A stretch of DNA of 64,000 nt, taken from contig OX439137.1 in assembly GCA_949318235.1 (NCBI GenBank), positions 8,216,181 through 8,280,180 of the forward strand. The letters run 5' to 3'. How positions within the stretch are numbered: the first letter of the stretch is position 1; each line of letters starts with the position of its first letter. The notes under the pieces are model-generated. The model was not told where the DNA came from. It worked only from the letters and a program-made list of their open reading frames with translations, and searched no databases. This DNA comes from Ecdyonurus torrentis (lineage: Eukaryota; Arthropoda; Insecta; Ephemeroptera; Heptageniidae). Positions 1 through 13,081 of the stretch are shown piece by piece. The translations under genes were made by a program, and so were the position numbers.

Positions 1-471
1 AGTGTCATAAGAAGTTATAATCGTGAATTTGTCTGACATATTTGCTTAAAATAAGAAATAATTCCTGAATTTTTTGTTACAACGTGCGCAAAATTTCATA
101 CCACAACAAATAAAATGCTTCGAGTTAGTCAGAAAGTTTATAAAATTGCTGTGCTGGTTCAATTTTTTACACTTTTTATTTTTTTTTAATTATATAAAAA
201 TAACAATAAAAAACAGTTTTTCTTTCAAACTAGTACATTTTTCCTAATAAAAAACATTTAAGTACGCAATTAAAAAAATACCTATATATTGTTTTCAAAT
301 TTACGCGCTTTTATGCTTTCTAATATATAGATACCAAAGAAAAACAAATTGCAAAAGCTTGGTAATAATTGATTTATTTTTTAAATAGCAATTGATATGA
401 TTACGGAATAAATTTTATTGCTGTACAGCAAATCTTATACTTATTTATGCACTAAAATTTTTTTTACTAAC
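1..471. other. Gene A intron, AT-rich, no feature seen
   Basis: Low-complexity AT-rich sequence downstream of the last visible exon. No CTLD-like peptide with splice sites was found on either strand. Confidence 0.5.
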
Positions 472-2699
472 CTTCATTCAAGTCATGTAAGCATTTTAAT
501 TCCTCCGGAGTTTCAATAGACAGTATTTTCATACCCATTGAACAACACATTTTTGCTGCATCATCAAAACTTTTCTGAAATATTTCTTTATTTAGCAAGA
601 ATGACTTTTTACTTCATTGTTATTATTACTAAAATTAATTAAATTTCACGTTGCACCATGTAAAAGCAGTGAACACAAATTAAAGGGGTTTCGGAGCGAC
701 TGGGTATCGAACCCAGATCTTTGGCTTGCCGAGCCACTGTGTTACCAACCACAGGTCACTCACGCTTTCAACTTGAGTTTTAATCCTTTGTTAATCAGTT
801 GCTACATAACAACCGATGTTGATTTTGTGATTTTGGTATATGCCAACATCACAAATTTATATATATTTTATCCCATTAATGTAATGTCCAATTTTAATTC
901 GACTATACACTTCAATTTAAAAATATAATATAGCTGTATAGAAAATATTATTGTACTTACTGTAATGCTACTAAATAAGTACAGAGTTTCATTATCACAT
1001 GTTGAGTACTTAGGTGTTTTCCATACTCCGAAACTATTAGGATCTGTAAAACAGTACTTGATTGTAATGTAAATAATATATTGTCTATTTTGCATTGTAT
1101 ACAAGATGATCAATAATCATAGTATGTTTTACTATTCAAATTCAGTGTCCCCCCCCCCCAAATGAATAACATTACATATTTTAAATAATTTTCTGAATTG
1201 ACCAATATTGTCATATCACAATGTATGTACATAAAAAAAAACGCATAATAACTTGATTGACAAATGCTTGCGTTGATATAATCTTTAACAATATTTTTAT
1301 GCCCATTGTTAAAGTGACTGTTATATTTTCTACTGACTTAATAATTCTGAAAAAAAAGAGAGATTTTAAGAAAATATTTTAATAATTTAAATTGCACAAA
1401 ATCATACGAAAAGTTCTAAAATAAGCTAATAAATAAATAATATTTATACTACATATTATATTTTTTAAATATAATAAAAATTAATAATTAAAATCCAAAG
1501 AGAACTGTTCGTACTTATCAAGGATCCATCAACAGCAAATAATGCTGGCTGTAAATAATAATAATTAATAAAAGTTTATTAGTTTTACGTTAAATTATTT
1601 GAAAAATTGAAATCAATATTACTATATCCGGAAGGAAAATGTTATTTCATGATGACGCGAAGCATTCGATAGGTGCATGAAATACACATGATTGATGTGA
1701 TTGTATCGTCCAGCATGCCTAGACATTTCCACGGTTTTTGTAAACTATCATGGTGAATATCGGGCTGTGCATGGACACGGCCAGGCCGTGTGTGCGTTGT
1801 CTATTGTGCTACACGTCGATAAGAAATATATGGACGGGACTATTTAAAAAAAATGTGTAGCACGAAAACACAATATGGGGATTAAATTTTGTATATTAGA
1901 GATAGCAAGGGAAGAAAGATAGTAGAGTGAAAGAGAGAGAGTGAGTATCCTGGATGGTAGGCAACAAGTGCAACCTCTACAGCATTTTAAAACCGTTCAA
2001 TGCATTTTTACTGGACAGCTAGACTCGTAGATATAATTTATAACATTTTAAAATTAACATAAAAAACTGACTTTTTAATGGCTTTGTTTTTAAATGTCAA
2101 ATTGTACTGTAAAACAGTTGGGTTAAAGTCAGAGTCTGATTTTACCAAATAAAAACCGTTAATGGCCGTTGATTAATAATTTTTCATTATTAAAAATTTT
2201 AATAGAAAAACAAAATTATTTAAATATTATCAAAAATTAAATTATTATCATTATTTATGGGAATTATCTTACAGGGACAACTATAGTGTGAGAGAGAAAA
2301 TAATATCTACCCCAGACTATTAAATCAAACGCATATAACTGTACAACATAATGCTCGTATCAATTAAAGGGCAAGTAAAGTGGGTGATTGGCTTGCATTT
2401 GATTTGGACAGCGTCAATACAGATCACAATGAGTAAGCACATCATCTCTAGCTATAACAACCAACAATAGTTTCATCCTTATTGTATTACCCTTATTATA
2501 TTTATTTATTTTCTTGTTTATCAAGTTTACTTTTCCTTAACTAGTGTTATTGTTATTAAATTAAGTTCAAAGACTATTTAAATTATTATAATATTAAAAA
2601 TATGAAACTTAAAATCAATATTTATGTATTATAATATAAAATTACCTGAGTGGTGCATTCAAAATCTGGGCATTGCGGTTGGCAAGTAGTTGTAGGTCC
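472..2699 (-). CDS. Gene A module 2, incomplete: type I-like CTLD (exons 10-13)
   Basis: Exons are 2646-2699 (GPTTTCQPQCPDFECTTQ), 1515-1548 (PALFAVDGSLI), 961-1043 (NPNSFGVWKTPKYSTCDNET, LYLFSSIT) and 472-574 (KSFDDAAKMCCSMGMKILSI, ETPEELKCLHDLNE). Exon sizes (54, 34, 83, 103) and sequence resemble module 2 of genes B and C. The ligand-binding exon that should follow is not found in 1-471 and presumably lies outside the window. Confidence 0.8.
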
Positions 2700-5600
2700 C
2701 TATAAAAAATTGAGCAACAAAATTTACAATCGTAAAAAATAAAAAAAAAAAAAAAAAAAAAAAACTATAGCCTATCTATCTTATCTATAAAATCTATAGA
2801 AATTTTAAGTTTTTTCATTTTTATCTTTTTTATTTCAACTTTTTCAATAATTTTTACTCGTGCATGGACAAAAATAAATACGTAATAATTATGCTAGCTC
2901 ATTTTCAGCATAATTTGTTCAATACAGCATAATTTATGCTATATTGCATAAAAATTATGTTATCTAGCAAAAATATTAATTTTGTTCCAATTTAGCATTA
3001 TTTATGCTATAATGGCATACAAGCGCAGCATAAATTACGTAATTTATTCTTTCCATGTGCTTTTAATTAACGAAAACTGCAAATACGAAGGTAGGACTAG
3101 TAATGCTACGTAAATTGTAAGGTATATAACTATCTCTATTTATTCAGATGATCTCAGAATGCCAAAAGGTAGAAAAATAGTGGTCCCTAAGCTGTTATCG
3201 CAATACCTGCGATTAGCTAGCATGCTCAAATGTAAAACTATAAAAAGTGGCAATAATTTTTTTACAATGGGTGCATTCACATATTCACTTTTCCTGTAAT
3301 TTTTTAACTGAAAAATAATGTTTTCATTTTAAAAGAAATCTATTGAACGATTTGTTGCTTGAAGTTACGGTAAAAGATTGAATAATGTAAATAAACAATT
3401 ATTAATATTTAGTACCTTCTTTTAAATACTAAAAAAAAGTATTAGCATATTTAGCATACTTTTTTTTTGCATATATTGTTGAAGCCATTGTCTTATTAAA
3501 TGGCGACATTAATTGGTCTATGCGAATTGCTTACCTACTACATGTTTGCTATCGTAAAGCCAGAACCATGATTACAACCGTAAATAACGTTGTAAATAAA
3601 ATAAATCACATAACGCGTAAATTTGACGCTCGTCGACGCACGTTACACAGTTGAAACAATGTAAACAAATGGAGCCGTTCACATTTAATTTCCAAAAGCA
3701 ATGTGAACGGCTCCATTTGTTTACATTGTGCCAACTTTGTAACGCGCGTCGACGTGCGTCAGATTTACGCGTCATGTATGAATAATACTTAACGTACAAC
3801 ATTCAAAATTTGATTAGCATAATTAAGGAACCGTTTTTTTTTTTTTTTTTTCAACAATAGCTTCCAATCCTGTTTATATATCTGTGACCATGACTTATTT
3901 AGTTATTTAAACCATCATACCTGAGTTAAAAACACAGGTATTCTGATCAAAATTGATGCAATAGTAAATAAATATTTTGCAAACCTCACAGATGTAATTC
4001 AATGCTCTATTACAATCGACATCATTCATGACAGTGGTAGGCACCGGTGTTACTTTGCCAAGCATATAAACTAAACAGTCTTCTCCACCGTCACTTGGCT
4101 CATTAGCCAAGAACCAATTTTCAGCGTAAGGCTTTTCACGTCCACACCTAACGACAACATACATATTTATAATATTTAACACCACTTATATTATATTACA
4201 AATTTCTAAATAAATAATTATGTTAATTTAATAGTATTAAAAAATATGATGAAAAAGAAAAGTTTAGGCATGAGAATAGTTAGGCACACTCATACACGTA
4301 CGGTCTCTTTCATTAAAAAATTGAATTCTATTAGCTTATGGCCATGCAATCAGATAGAGATTTCAGTTGACACAAAACTCAATTTAAATACATGTTATTT
4401 CCATATACCAATAGATTTTTTTTTTATTAAAAAAATGTACAAAAATAAAGACGTAATAATTAGTAATTAAACTAGTTCAATGCAGCAATATTATACTATT
4501 TATGCATTAATACTATATTATATAGTACTAATTAATACTAATTATACTACATAAACATAACATAATAGTTAAGATGCCTAGCATAATTACTCATGTGTTA
4601 TTAAAAAATAGCAACATTTGTACTCTACAATATAGGAATTTCAATGCAGCAAAAATTACTTTTTTTTTGTCTGTGTATATACACCAAACTTAATAAAATA
4701 TTGAATTGTAGAATTTAATTCACAAGATAAAATATAATTTAAAGGAGGTGATATAAAATAGACTTTGGTTAAATTTATTACCAACAAAATTCTTCATATT
4801 TCGTGCCAGGTACTCGAGTTTTACCTCCATCCCATGCACTCGTAAGGTACATCCCCTCAGAAGGAGAGAACTGAGCTGAAATTATAAATAATAGAACATT
4901 TAAGCAGTTTTGCAAATATTTTTCATCTTTAAAAATTAACAGTTAACTCCTCCTGTTCCTATTTACATAATGTCCTGATAAAAGAAAATCAGATCTTTTA
5001 TTTTATCAGGTAATCGTAAATTCTTTGATCTAATAATAATAATAATAATAAGTTTAATGAAAGGGTTTGGCTTTCGTGTTACACCGTGTTATATAAGCAG
5101 TAAACTGACATTGAAAAGGAATTCGGCTCGACCGGGACTCGAACCCGGATCTTTGGTTTCCCAGACCACTTTTATTTAAGAAACATAAATAGTACTTTAA
5201 TTTGGAAATTGCCTGACATAATTATTAATAAATTACATCAACCCATATTTTGCAATGTTTCTATTTTCTTAATCTATAAAATGCACCATTAAATTAAAAA
5301 AAAAAAAAAATCATAAAATATCCCATTTTAAATGGACTTAGCATTCGCATTAGCATTCTATATACACTTCTCCCAATACTAGTTCGAGCGGATACAGTGT
5401 ACTTAACAACGTAAAGTCAATTGTGATTGGCTAGTAGGTTAATAACAAGCTCTCTGATTGGTTTAGCACCGCGGATACAGCTTTTGGCGGGAACGACCTT
5501 GTTTTGGCCAGAATGTATATATTATATATATATTATTTATGTTAACATATTATAATTACCATTATTTGCATCGTGCATGCATTTTCTTTCTGCAGAATCA

Positions 5601-8600
5601 GCCAAGGTCAAAAGAGTCATTCCCAATTCACAACATGCTTGGAAAGATGCGTTATAATTTGCCTGCAATAGTGTCATATATATTTATATAATTTATTTTT
5701 TAGTGTGTTGATAAATTTATGCTCAATAAATAGCAGTTCCTATAAAACCATTAAATATAAATTATGTACTCTTATCTTTATTTTAGTACTATTTATTTGA
5801 AAACCTATTTAATTTATTAGTTCACCAGTTTTATAAAAACAATATAATGATAGATTCCTCTAGCACGTATATCAAAATTATAAAATAAAATGAGAGCTAC
5901 AGCAACGTGAAACAATATTTTTTTTTATCATTGTTATAAATTTACTATAATTTCTTACAGTTTTACTGCTAAATAAATATAATTTGTCACAAGATGTTTG
6001 CCAGTTTCCATAATCAGCAGCATCTATTAAAGGAAATAAATTTGAATTTCTTTAAAATATTAACATTATTATTTATTTTATTATATTATTAATATTTAAA
6101 AAGGGAACTTATGGTATGGTACACAATTCTTTTAAATATAATATAAAAATATCAAACTGGCTGTAAGAAATAAGAAACTTTGTTGGTCTTGACAGTTCAC
6201 TTCATACTTCATAGTAACTATAAATAGTTACAACAAGAGTTGGTCTATATAGTCACTATCATATTATATAAAAATATAGGTACACACGATGCTGATAATT
6301 GATAATATATTTTACCATTAAAAAACTCGTGCTATATTTGAAATGTTATTCTTATTTAAAAAAAAAAAAAAAAAAACTCGTGCAATGAATTGGAATAGTA
6401 AAATAAATTATCGCAATCATGTGTACACCAATTTAGGTCAATTTTAGAGTTTGAATTAAAATTTCTATTAAAGTGAAATATTCTTTATGTACATACGTAC
6501 ATAAGCTTCTCCATATTTTTTAAACAAAATATCTTTATAAAGATTTTGAAGTATTGATGGCAGTTTATTATAGAGTTTTGTAGTGATATAATATGGTCTT
6601 TTTTCTAATAATTTATAAGCTTGTTTATATGTATCATGTACTCACGATTATGATAATATATTTTACCATTCAAATCAAGTGTATTAAAATAGTATTTTTT
6701 ATTTATTTATTTGTCAACCAAATACAGGCTTGCGCCCAGTACATTGCAAGTTCAGCGTGATTTATTGAATGGTAAAATAGTATTATCACAATCATATACT
6801 GTGAAGTGAAATAAAATAGACAGACGAGACAATGCAATAAACAACAGGAAATAATTTTTTACAAACTCGTTATGGTATAGTTATCGTTTACATGACTGAT
6901 GCAATAAAAAAGGAAATAATTCTGTACAGCGTCATAATGATGTAGTTAGTTTACAGTGTCATTTTATATAGGCTTTTTTTTATTTTTTTTAGTGGTATTT
7001 TAAACGAAATAGTTATTTACTGCTATATCATTAAATACATTAGAAGTAGTTTTTTCATATATATAACAATATATAATAATTTATTATGATCTAACTGTAA
7101 GTGTTATTAGTTATTATGAGTAATTATGTTTACTTGTTAAAAATTTTCCTGTGCTGTTCCATAACACATCCTTGAAAAAAAAAAATACATGAATTAAACT
7201 TTAAAAAAGTTGTTAACATTTTTTTTAATGTGTAATGTGTATGTTATGAAAAAAGTGTAAAATTCATTTTGAATAAATAATCATCTCTACTCTACCAAAA
7301 AAAAAAAAAAAAAAAAAAATGCAGTTATTGACAATAACCATCGCTGATAGGTATTGCCCTTTTCAAGTTATGTATTTTTTTGTTGGTTTCATAATCATAA
7401 AAGATTATTTATTAATATTAAAACATCCATAAAACATCTTAGGTATATTAACCCAAGCCCTCTTTTAAATTAAAAATAACCCCTACGACAATCGATTACA
7501 TATTTATTTAGTTCACTTTTTTTTTTCTTCGTAATCTTTTTATAAATATCTCTCAATTATTTTAATTCTTTGATCTCAATAAAAAAAAAATTTCTGAAAA
7601 GAAAACAATATACATGAACATTTTAAATTAAAATAAAATAATTTTTGTAGATTAAAAATGTATTTGCCGATTGGACTTCAGATAAAAAATAATAATAATA
7701 ATAGAATTTTCAGCTATATGAAGATTCAAAACCAAACCATCATTTTCTTCTTCTTTCTTTTAGAAAAATCACGTGATTTCTTGTGTACCTATAACCATAG
7801 AACGCACTCCACTGATACGGCGTGGTAACTGGACACACTTTTACGTATTCGGGGCGTAAAAATATTTTTCAAAAAAAAAAAAAAAATCCCCAATAACACC
7901 TACGGTTTAAATAAAGAGAGTGTTTCCCATTCGTAAATTTATATTTTGCTTCTGCTATATAGTGTAAGCTACGGGCTTTGTTACAAAGTTTACTTACATT
8001 TTTAGCTCCACATTTCGGACAAGTAATGTAATTACATCCTATTGTAGGAGCAAGTGTTGTCGTAGTAGTCGTCGTAGTTGTGGTTACAATTGAACTTGCT
8101 TCACTTGATTCTGGAATAATTGGTAAATCAGACCAAATAATATCTATCGGTATGTCAGCCACTGTCGTTGTAAGCTAAAATCAATCAACACCACGGTCAT
8201 TAACATATCGAAAGAATAAACTAAGTAATTTAAGCTGTATTTATATGTCATTATATAGCATAATTATGCTGAAAAAAACTTAGCTATTATACAGAAAAGA
8301 ATAAGTATACTATCCCCCGTAAGTTGCAAACATTTAAACCTGGTTCAACCTCGGTTTAAGTATTGTTGGGCTTAAACCTGGTTTAACTTTCAAATCGGTA
8401 AGTTGCAAACCGCTTAAACCAGGTTTAAATTGTTGTAAATAAACTCGGTTTAAACCAGGTTTAAGCCGATTCTTGGTAAGTTGCAAACAAGTTAAACCAG
8501 GTTTAACTCCTCCAACAGTGAAAAAAGTTAAACCACCGAGCTCGACCGTTTAAGTTCGAGTTAACTACAATTTTGAGGTCTAAAGAGTATATTTCTCGAA

Positions 8601-9035
8601 GTTTTTTTTTTTTTTTTTTTTTTTTTTTTGTGAGATATTATTTCTTGCCTTTTTTAACATTACTATTATTATTATGGTGTTTCATTTATATATTATTTTG
8701 AATTAGATTTTTTTCTAAAATTATTTTTAATTAAAAAAATACGACAATAATATTTTATGCAAATAAATTATAGTATTAATTTATAGTGTTAAGGCAAAAT
8801 GTGAATGTGAACTCATGTGAATGAGATGTAAAATAATGTAGAGTTACAAAACTTGGTACCAAGATAGATCAGTGTCTTTTTTAGAAGGTATGAAATAGTT
8901 TAATACCTAAACTACCCTCAAAGAGTTTAAAAGGAGTGGCAAATATCTGAAAATAAATTACGCTGTAATAGCTTTCATTATGGTTGTGGGCTAAACTGTT
9001 TGCGTTCGAAAGCCCAGAAACCTGGCTGAGCAACT

Positions 9036-9083
<48 letters not shown>

Positions 9084-9393
9084 AGCTTATGGGGGAGTAG
9101 GTTGACCCAAGTTACAGAGACAATCAAGTCATCCGACCTGGGTACGCTGCTCATAGTGTAGGGGTTGAGAGAAAAATGAGTAAAATAATTGTAATAAAAT
9201 AAAAGATTTGTGGTATTTACATCGCGGCCATAAGTTAAGACGCGTGTGTTTGATATTACATAGCATGTTAAAATTTTATTTTATTAGCATTATATCGAGG
9301 TGCATTTTATTTCTCAGTGGCGGATTGCGAGGTACGAGATTATCTCGAAGGGCCGCGGCTAAAGAGGGCCGTCGGGCCGTCTTCGTAGCAACC

Positions 9394-9438
<45 letters not shown>

Positions 9439-9647
9439 AGAAAAGAAAGGAAATTATTGAATTTAATGGATAGTTTAGAATTTGATATAACTATAATAAG
9501 ATCTTATGGCGATGACTGATCCTACAATATCATGCTCTTGCGTCTTGTGCTTATTATATTAGTATCATGCTTTGGATGAACTTTGTCAAAGCAAAATTCA
9601 TACAAAGAAATATAATATTTTTATACATGAAAATTTTCTATTCTTGT

Positions 9648-9688
<41 letters not shown>

Positions 9689-12600
9689 CTTTTTTTTTCT
9701 TACGTAAAATGATTGTAAAATTAGCATGCCACGCCTCCTTTTTATTAAAATTTTCGCCTGCGACGCGATGCTAGGGGGCTCCCAGACCCCGCAGTGCGTG
9801 TGGGCCGTCTATTTAGATATCGTCAAGGGCCGTGGAGCCCCAGTTCGCCCCTGTATTTTATAATATGGTAGAATGTGTGATAGGGTGTGAGTGATGGTCA
9901 ACATGACATTACGGTCATATCGCGTAAAAATTAAAAAAAAAAAAAAAAACATCACCCACGGGTGATTACAGGTGACCAACTATGTAGATGCCGTGCTATA
10001 GGCGTATTGCAGCAAATGGAGACTTGCAAAAATTGCTTTCGTTTTGTTGTTTTTTATTACAGCGCTTCCAAATTTGTTATTTTATGTTATAAAGAACCAA
10101 AGTAAATGAATTAGGCCATAGTTTTTCAATATCTTAAGTAAATCGCGAGCCTTGGCGGTGCAAACAGGTGAGATGTGCGCGAGTACTGAGCAGGTGTTGT
10201 CGGGACAGATAAGGCAAAAAAAAAAAAAAAATCGCCGATTTCAGCCATTAAGATATCGATTTATAGGTAACTTGACGTGCCCGATATCGACAAACGATTG
10301 CCTAATTCATTTACTTTGGTTCTTTTTAACATAAAATGCCAAATTTGGAAGCGCTGTAATAAAAAACAACAAAACTTATGTAATTTTTGCAAATCTCCAT
10401 TTGTTGAAAAACGCCTATAGCACAGCATCTAGTTGGTCATGCGTAACGCACGCAATTTTTAACTGTTACGCGATATACGACACAGCAGCACCGCGGGTAT
10501 GTAGAAAGACCATCACTCAACTCAACTTGGGTTGACACACCCTACCATATTATGAAATAAAATGCACCTCGATCTCAAGTGTTTACCCAGGCTTTAATGT
10601 AAAATTAAAATATAAATACATATCTTGATATAAAAGTTCTATAATGATCCTTAAAAAGATATACAGAGTGACCACAAAAATCGATACAATTTCAAGATGC
10701 TATAAAAATTAGAAATTTTAATTTTTTAAAAGTTTATTTTACATCAAATTGAAGCCTGAACTTACACATTCTTAAAACTAAAAATAAAATTTTAATACGT
10801 TGCTTATGGTTCTTTTGCGAGACGCCAAAAAGTAAAAAAACGAGCCTGGTCCGAGAAAAACCACACTTCTGGGCACCAAATCCAGCTAAAAGAAATTGTT
10901 TTTAAATCTATTTTCAAGTTGTTTTTTTTTTTTTTTTTTTTTTTTCGTTTTTCTTCACACAAATTAAGCTATGGCTTGCTTCTCAACGTCAGCACCATTT
11001 AGAGCTCGGCACAAGTCGAGACGCTCCTCCAGATCGCGCCATACATTCTGCAACATCTCGGGAGTGACAGAGTTGATCGCTTCTGTGATGCGCAGTTTGA
11101 GGTCCTGCCTGATGTTTCGCACTGGTGTTTTAAAATTAACATTTTTTTACGTAGCCCCAAAGAAAGAAATTGGGAGGAGTAAGATCAGGAGATCTTGGTG
11201 CCCATACCAGTGGTCCATCGCGTCCCAACTACCTGTTTGGGAAGATCTGGTTTAAGAAGTGTCTGACAGCCAGTGCCCAGTGAGAAGGGGCGCCATCCTG
11301 CTGGTAGATTAGGTCGTATAGTTCCACTCTTGCTGGGCTTGTAGTAACTGAGGTACGGCGTAATGCTCTAGCATGTCCAGATAAACTTCCTACTTTCCAC
11401 TTTGTTCATTGAAAATGAACGGGCCAATGATGCGGTCGTAAAGCACACCACACGTTAATTTTTGGACTGTCCCTCTCAAAAGTGCAGGAGCAATCAGGTC
11501 TCTATATGCCCCAGAAGCGCACATTTTGCAGAATGTATGGCGCCAGCTGGAGGAACGTCTCGACTTGTGCCGAGCTCTAAATGGTGCTCACGTTGAGAAG
11601 CCATAAGGTAAGTTGTGTGAAGAAAAAAGAAAAAAAGAACATGAAAAGAGATTTAAAAACAATTTCTTTTAGATGGATTTGGTGCCCAGAAGTGTAATTT
11701 TATTTCGGACCAGGCTCGTCTTTTACTTTTTGGCGTCTCGCAAAAGAACCAAGCAATGCAAGAAAATTTTATTTTTGGTTTTAAAAATGTGTAAATTCAG
11801 TCTTTAATTTGATGTAATAAAAGTTTTAAAAAAATTAAAATTTCTAATCGTAATAGCATCTTGAAATCGTAGCAATTTTTGTGGTCACCCTGTATATATT
11901 CCATAATGCCATTACACCCTGTGATGTTTTTTATTTGAAATAAGGGACGGGCGCATCATTTTTTTTTCTTCTTCCAATTTTGACATTATAAAATTTTCAA
12001 TCAAAAAAGTACCATACATAAATCAAATGGATTTTAATATGAGGTTTATACTAATATATAAAATATATTTTTTTGCAATATATCGTAAATGTAGTTACGA
12101 AAACAATCGAAAATTTAAAGAAGCAACCTGCAACGTCTTACAGTCACATGTTTTACACGCACGTGAGGAAGACTAATGATTTTTGGGACAGTATTTGAGC
12201 ACATTTTTAGAAAGAGCATAATTAGTAGATTCTATTGACATCAATATTTACCTTTATTACTTTAATTTCAGCGATTAATTAATGATTTAAAAGTGGCAGC
12301 CACGCCCCCAAGAAGCCTGTGCCGTTAGTCATTTGTTTGAATTTGCAGCGGAGTCTGATGTTCTTCTGCAAATTTGGATATGAGATTTTAAATTTTACGC
12401 GAATTTTTAAATTCTCGTATCCAAATTTGCAGAAGAACATCAGACTCCGCTGCAAATTCAAACAAATGACTAACGGCACAGGCTTCTTGGGGGCGTGGCT
12501 GCCACTTTTAAATCATTAATTAATCGCTGAAATTAAAGTAATAAAGGTAAATATTGATGTCAATAGAATCTACTAATTATGCTCTTTCTAAAAATGTGCT

Positions 12601-13044
12601 CAAATACTGTCCCAAAAATCATTAGTCTTCCTCAGGTCGAATCTAACGATCTCTTGATTAAGTCGCGATGAATGACAAAACCTACTTTAATCCTAAAAAA
12701 AACTAAAAAAAAAAAAAAAAAAAAAAGTTTTTTCTATGGTGATATAGCTTTATATTTAACGTTAACCATGGCCGATGCATTAGGACATTCATGCTGTTTA
12801 GGAAGTTTTTTTTTTTTTTTTTTTCAGTTTTTCCACGTCTAGCTAGTATTTACAAAAGAAGTATAACAATTTCGTGTTTGTTATAAAAAAGTTTTTCGTT
12901 CTGTATACTGTATTATATGTTTACGTCCCTTTGAATGTGACAATAAAATTACTATACTAGATAAGGATTTTTTCCCCCTGTATTTAAAAATTATCGTTTT
13001 CCCGCTGTACACGCTGTCATATGGAAAATACAAGCAACCACGAA

Positions 13045-13081
<37 letters not shown>

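Noticed and set aside
617..928. 103-codon plus-strand frame
   Set aside because: It covers a SINE head antisense and AT-rich intron; no conserved peptide or splice context was seen.
5095..5170. Possible tRNA gene, also near 690-760 and 49280-49340
   Set aside because: The A/B box sequences are followed by a conserved non-tRNA tail in several copies and no complete cloverleaf is evident, so they are SINE heads.
6480..6540. Candidate short exon of gene A module 1
   Set aside because: It lacks a suitable acceptor in phase 0; the exon at 7134-7170 fits phase, length and motif, and this region reads better as a LINE remnant.
12279..12519. Mirror-image 66-codon frames
   Set aside because: They follow from the palindrome at 12164-12634; the same peptide on both strands is a symmetry artefact.
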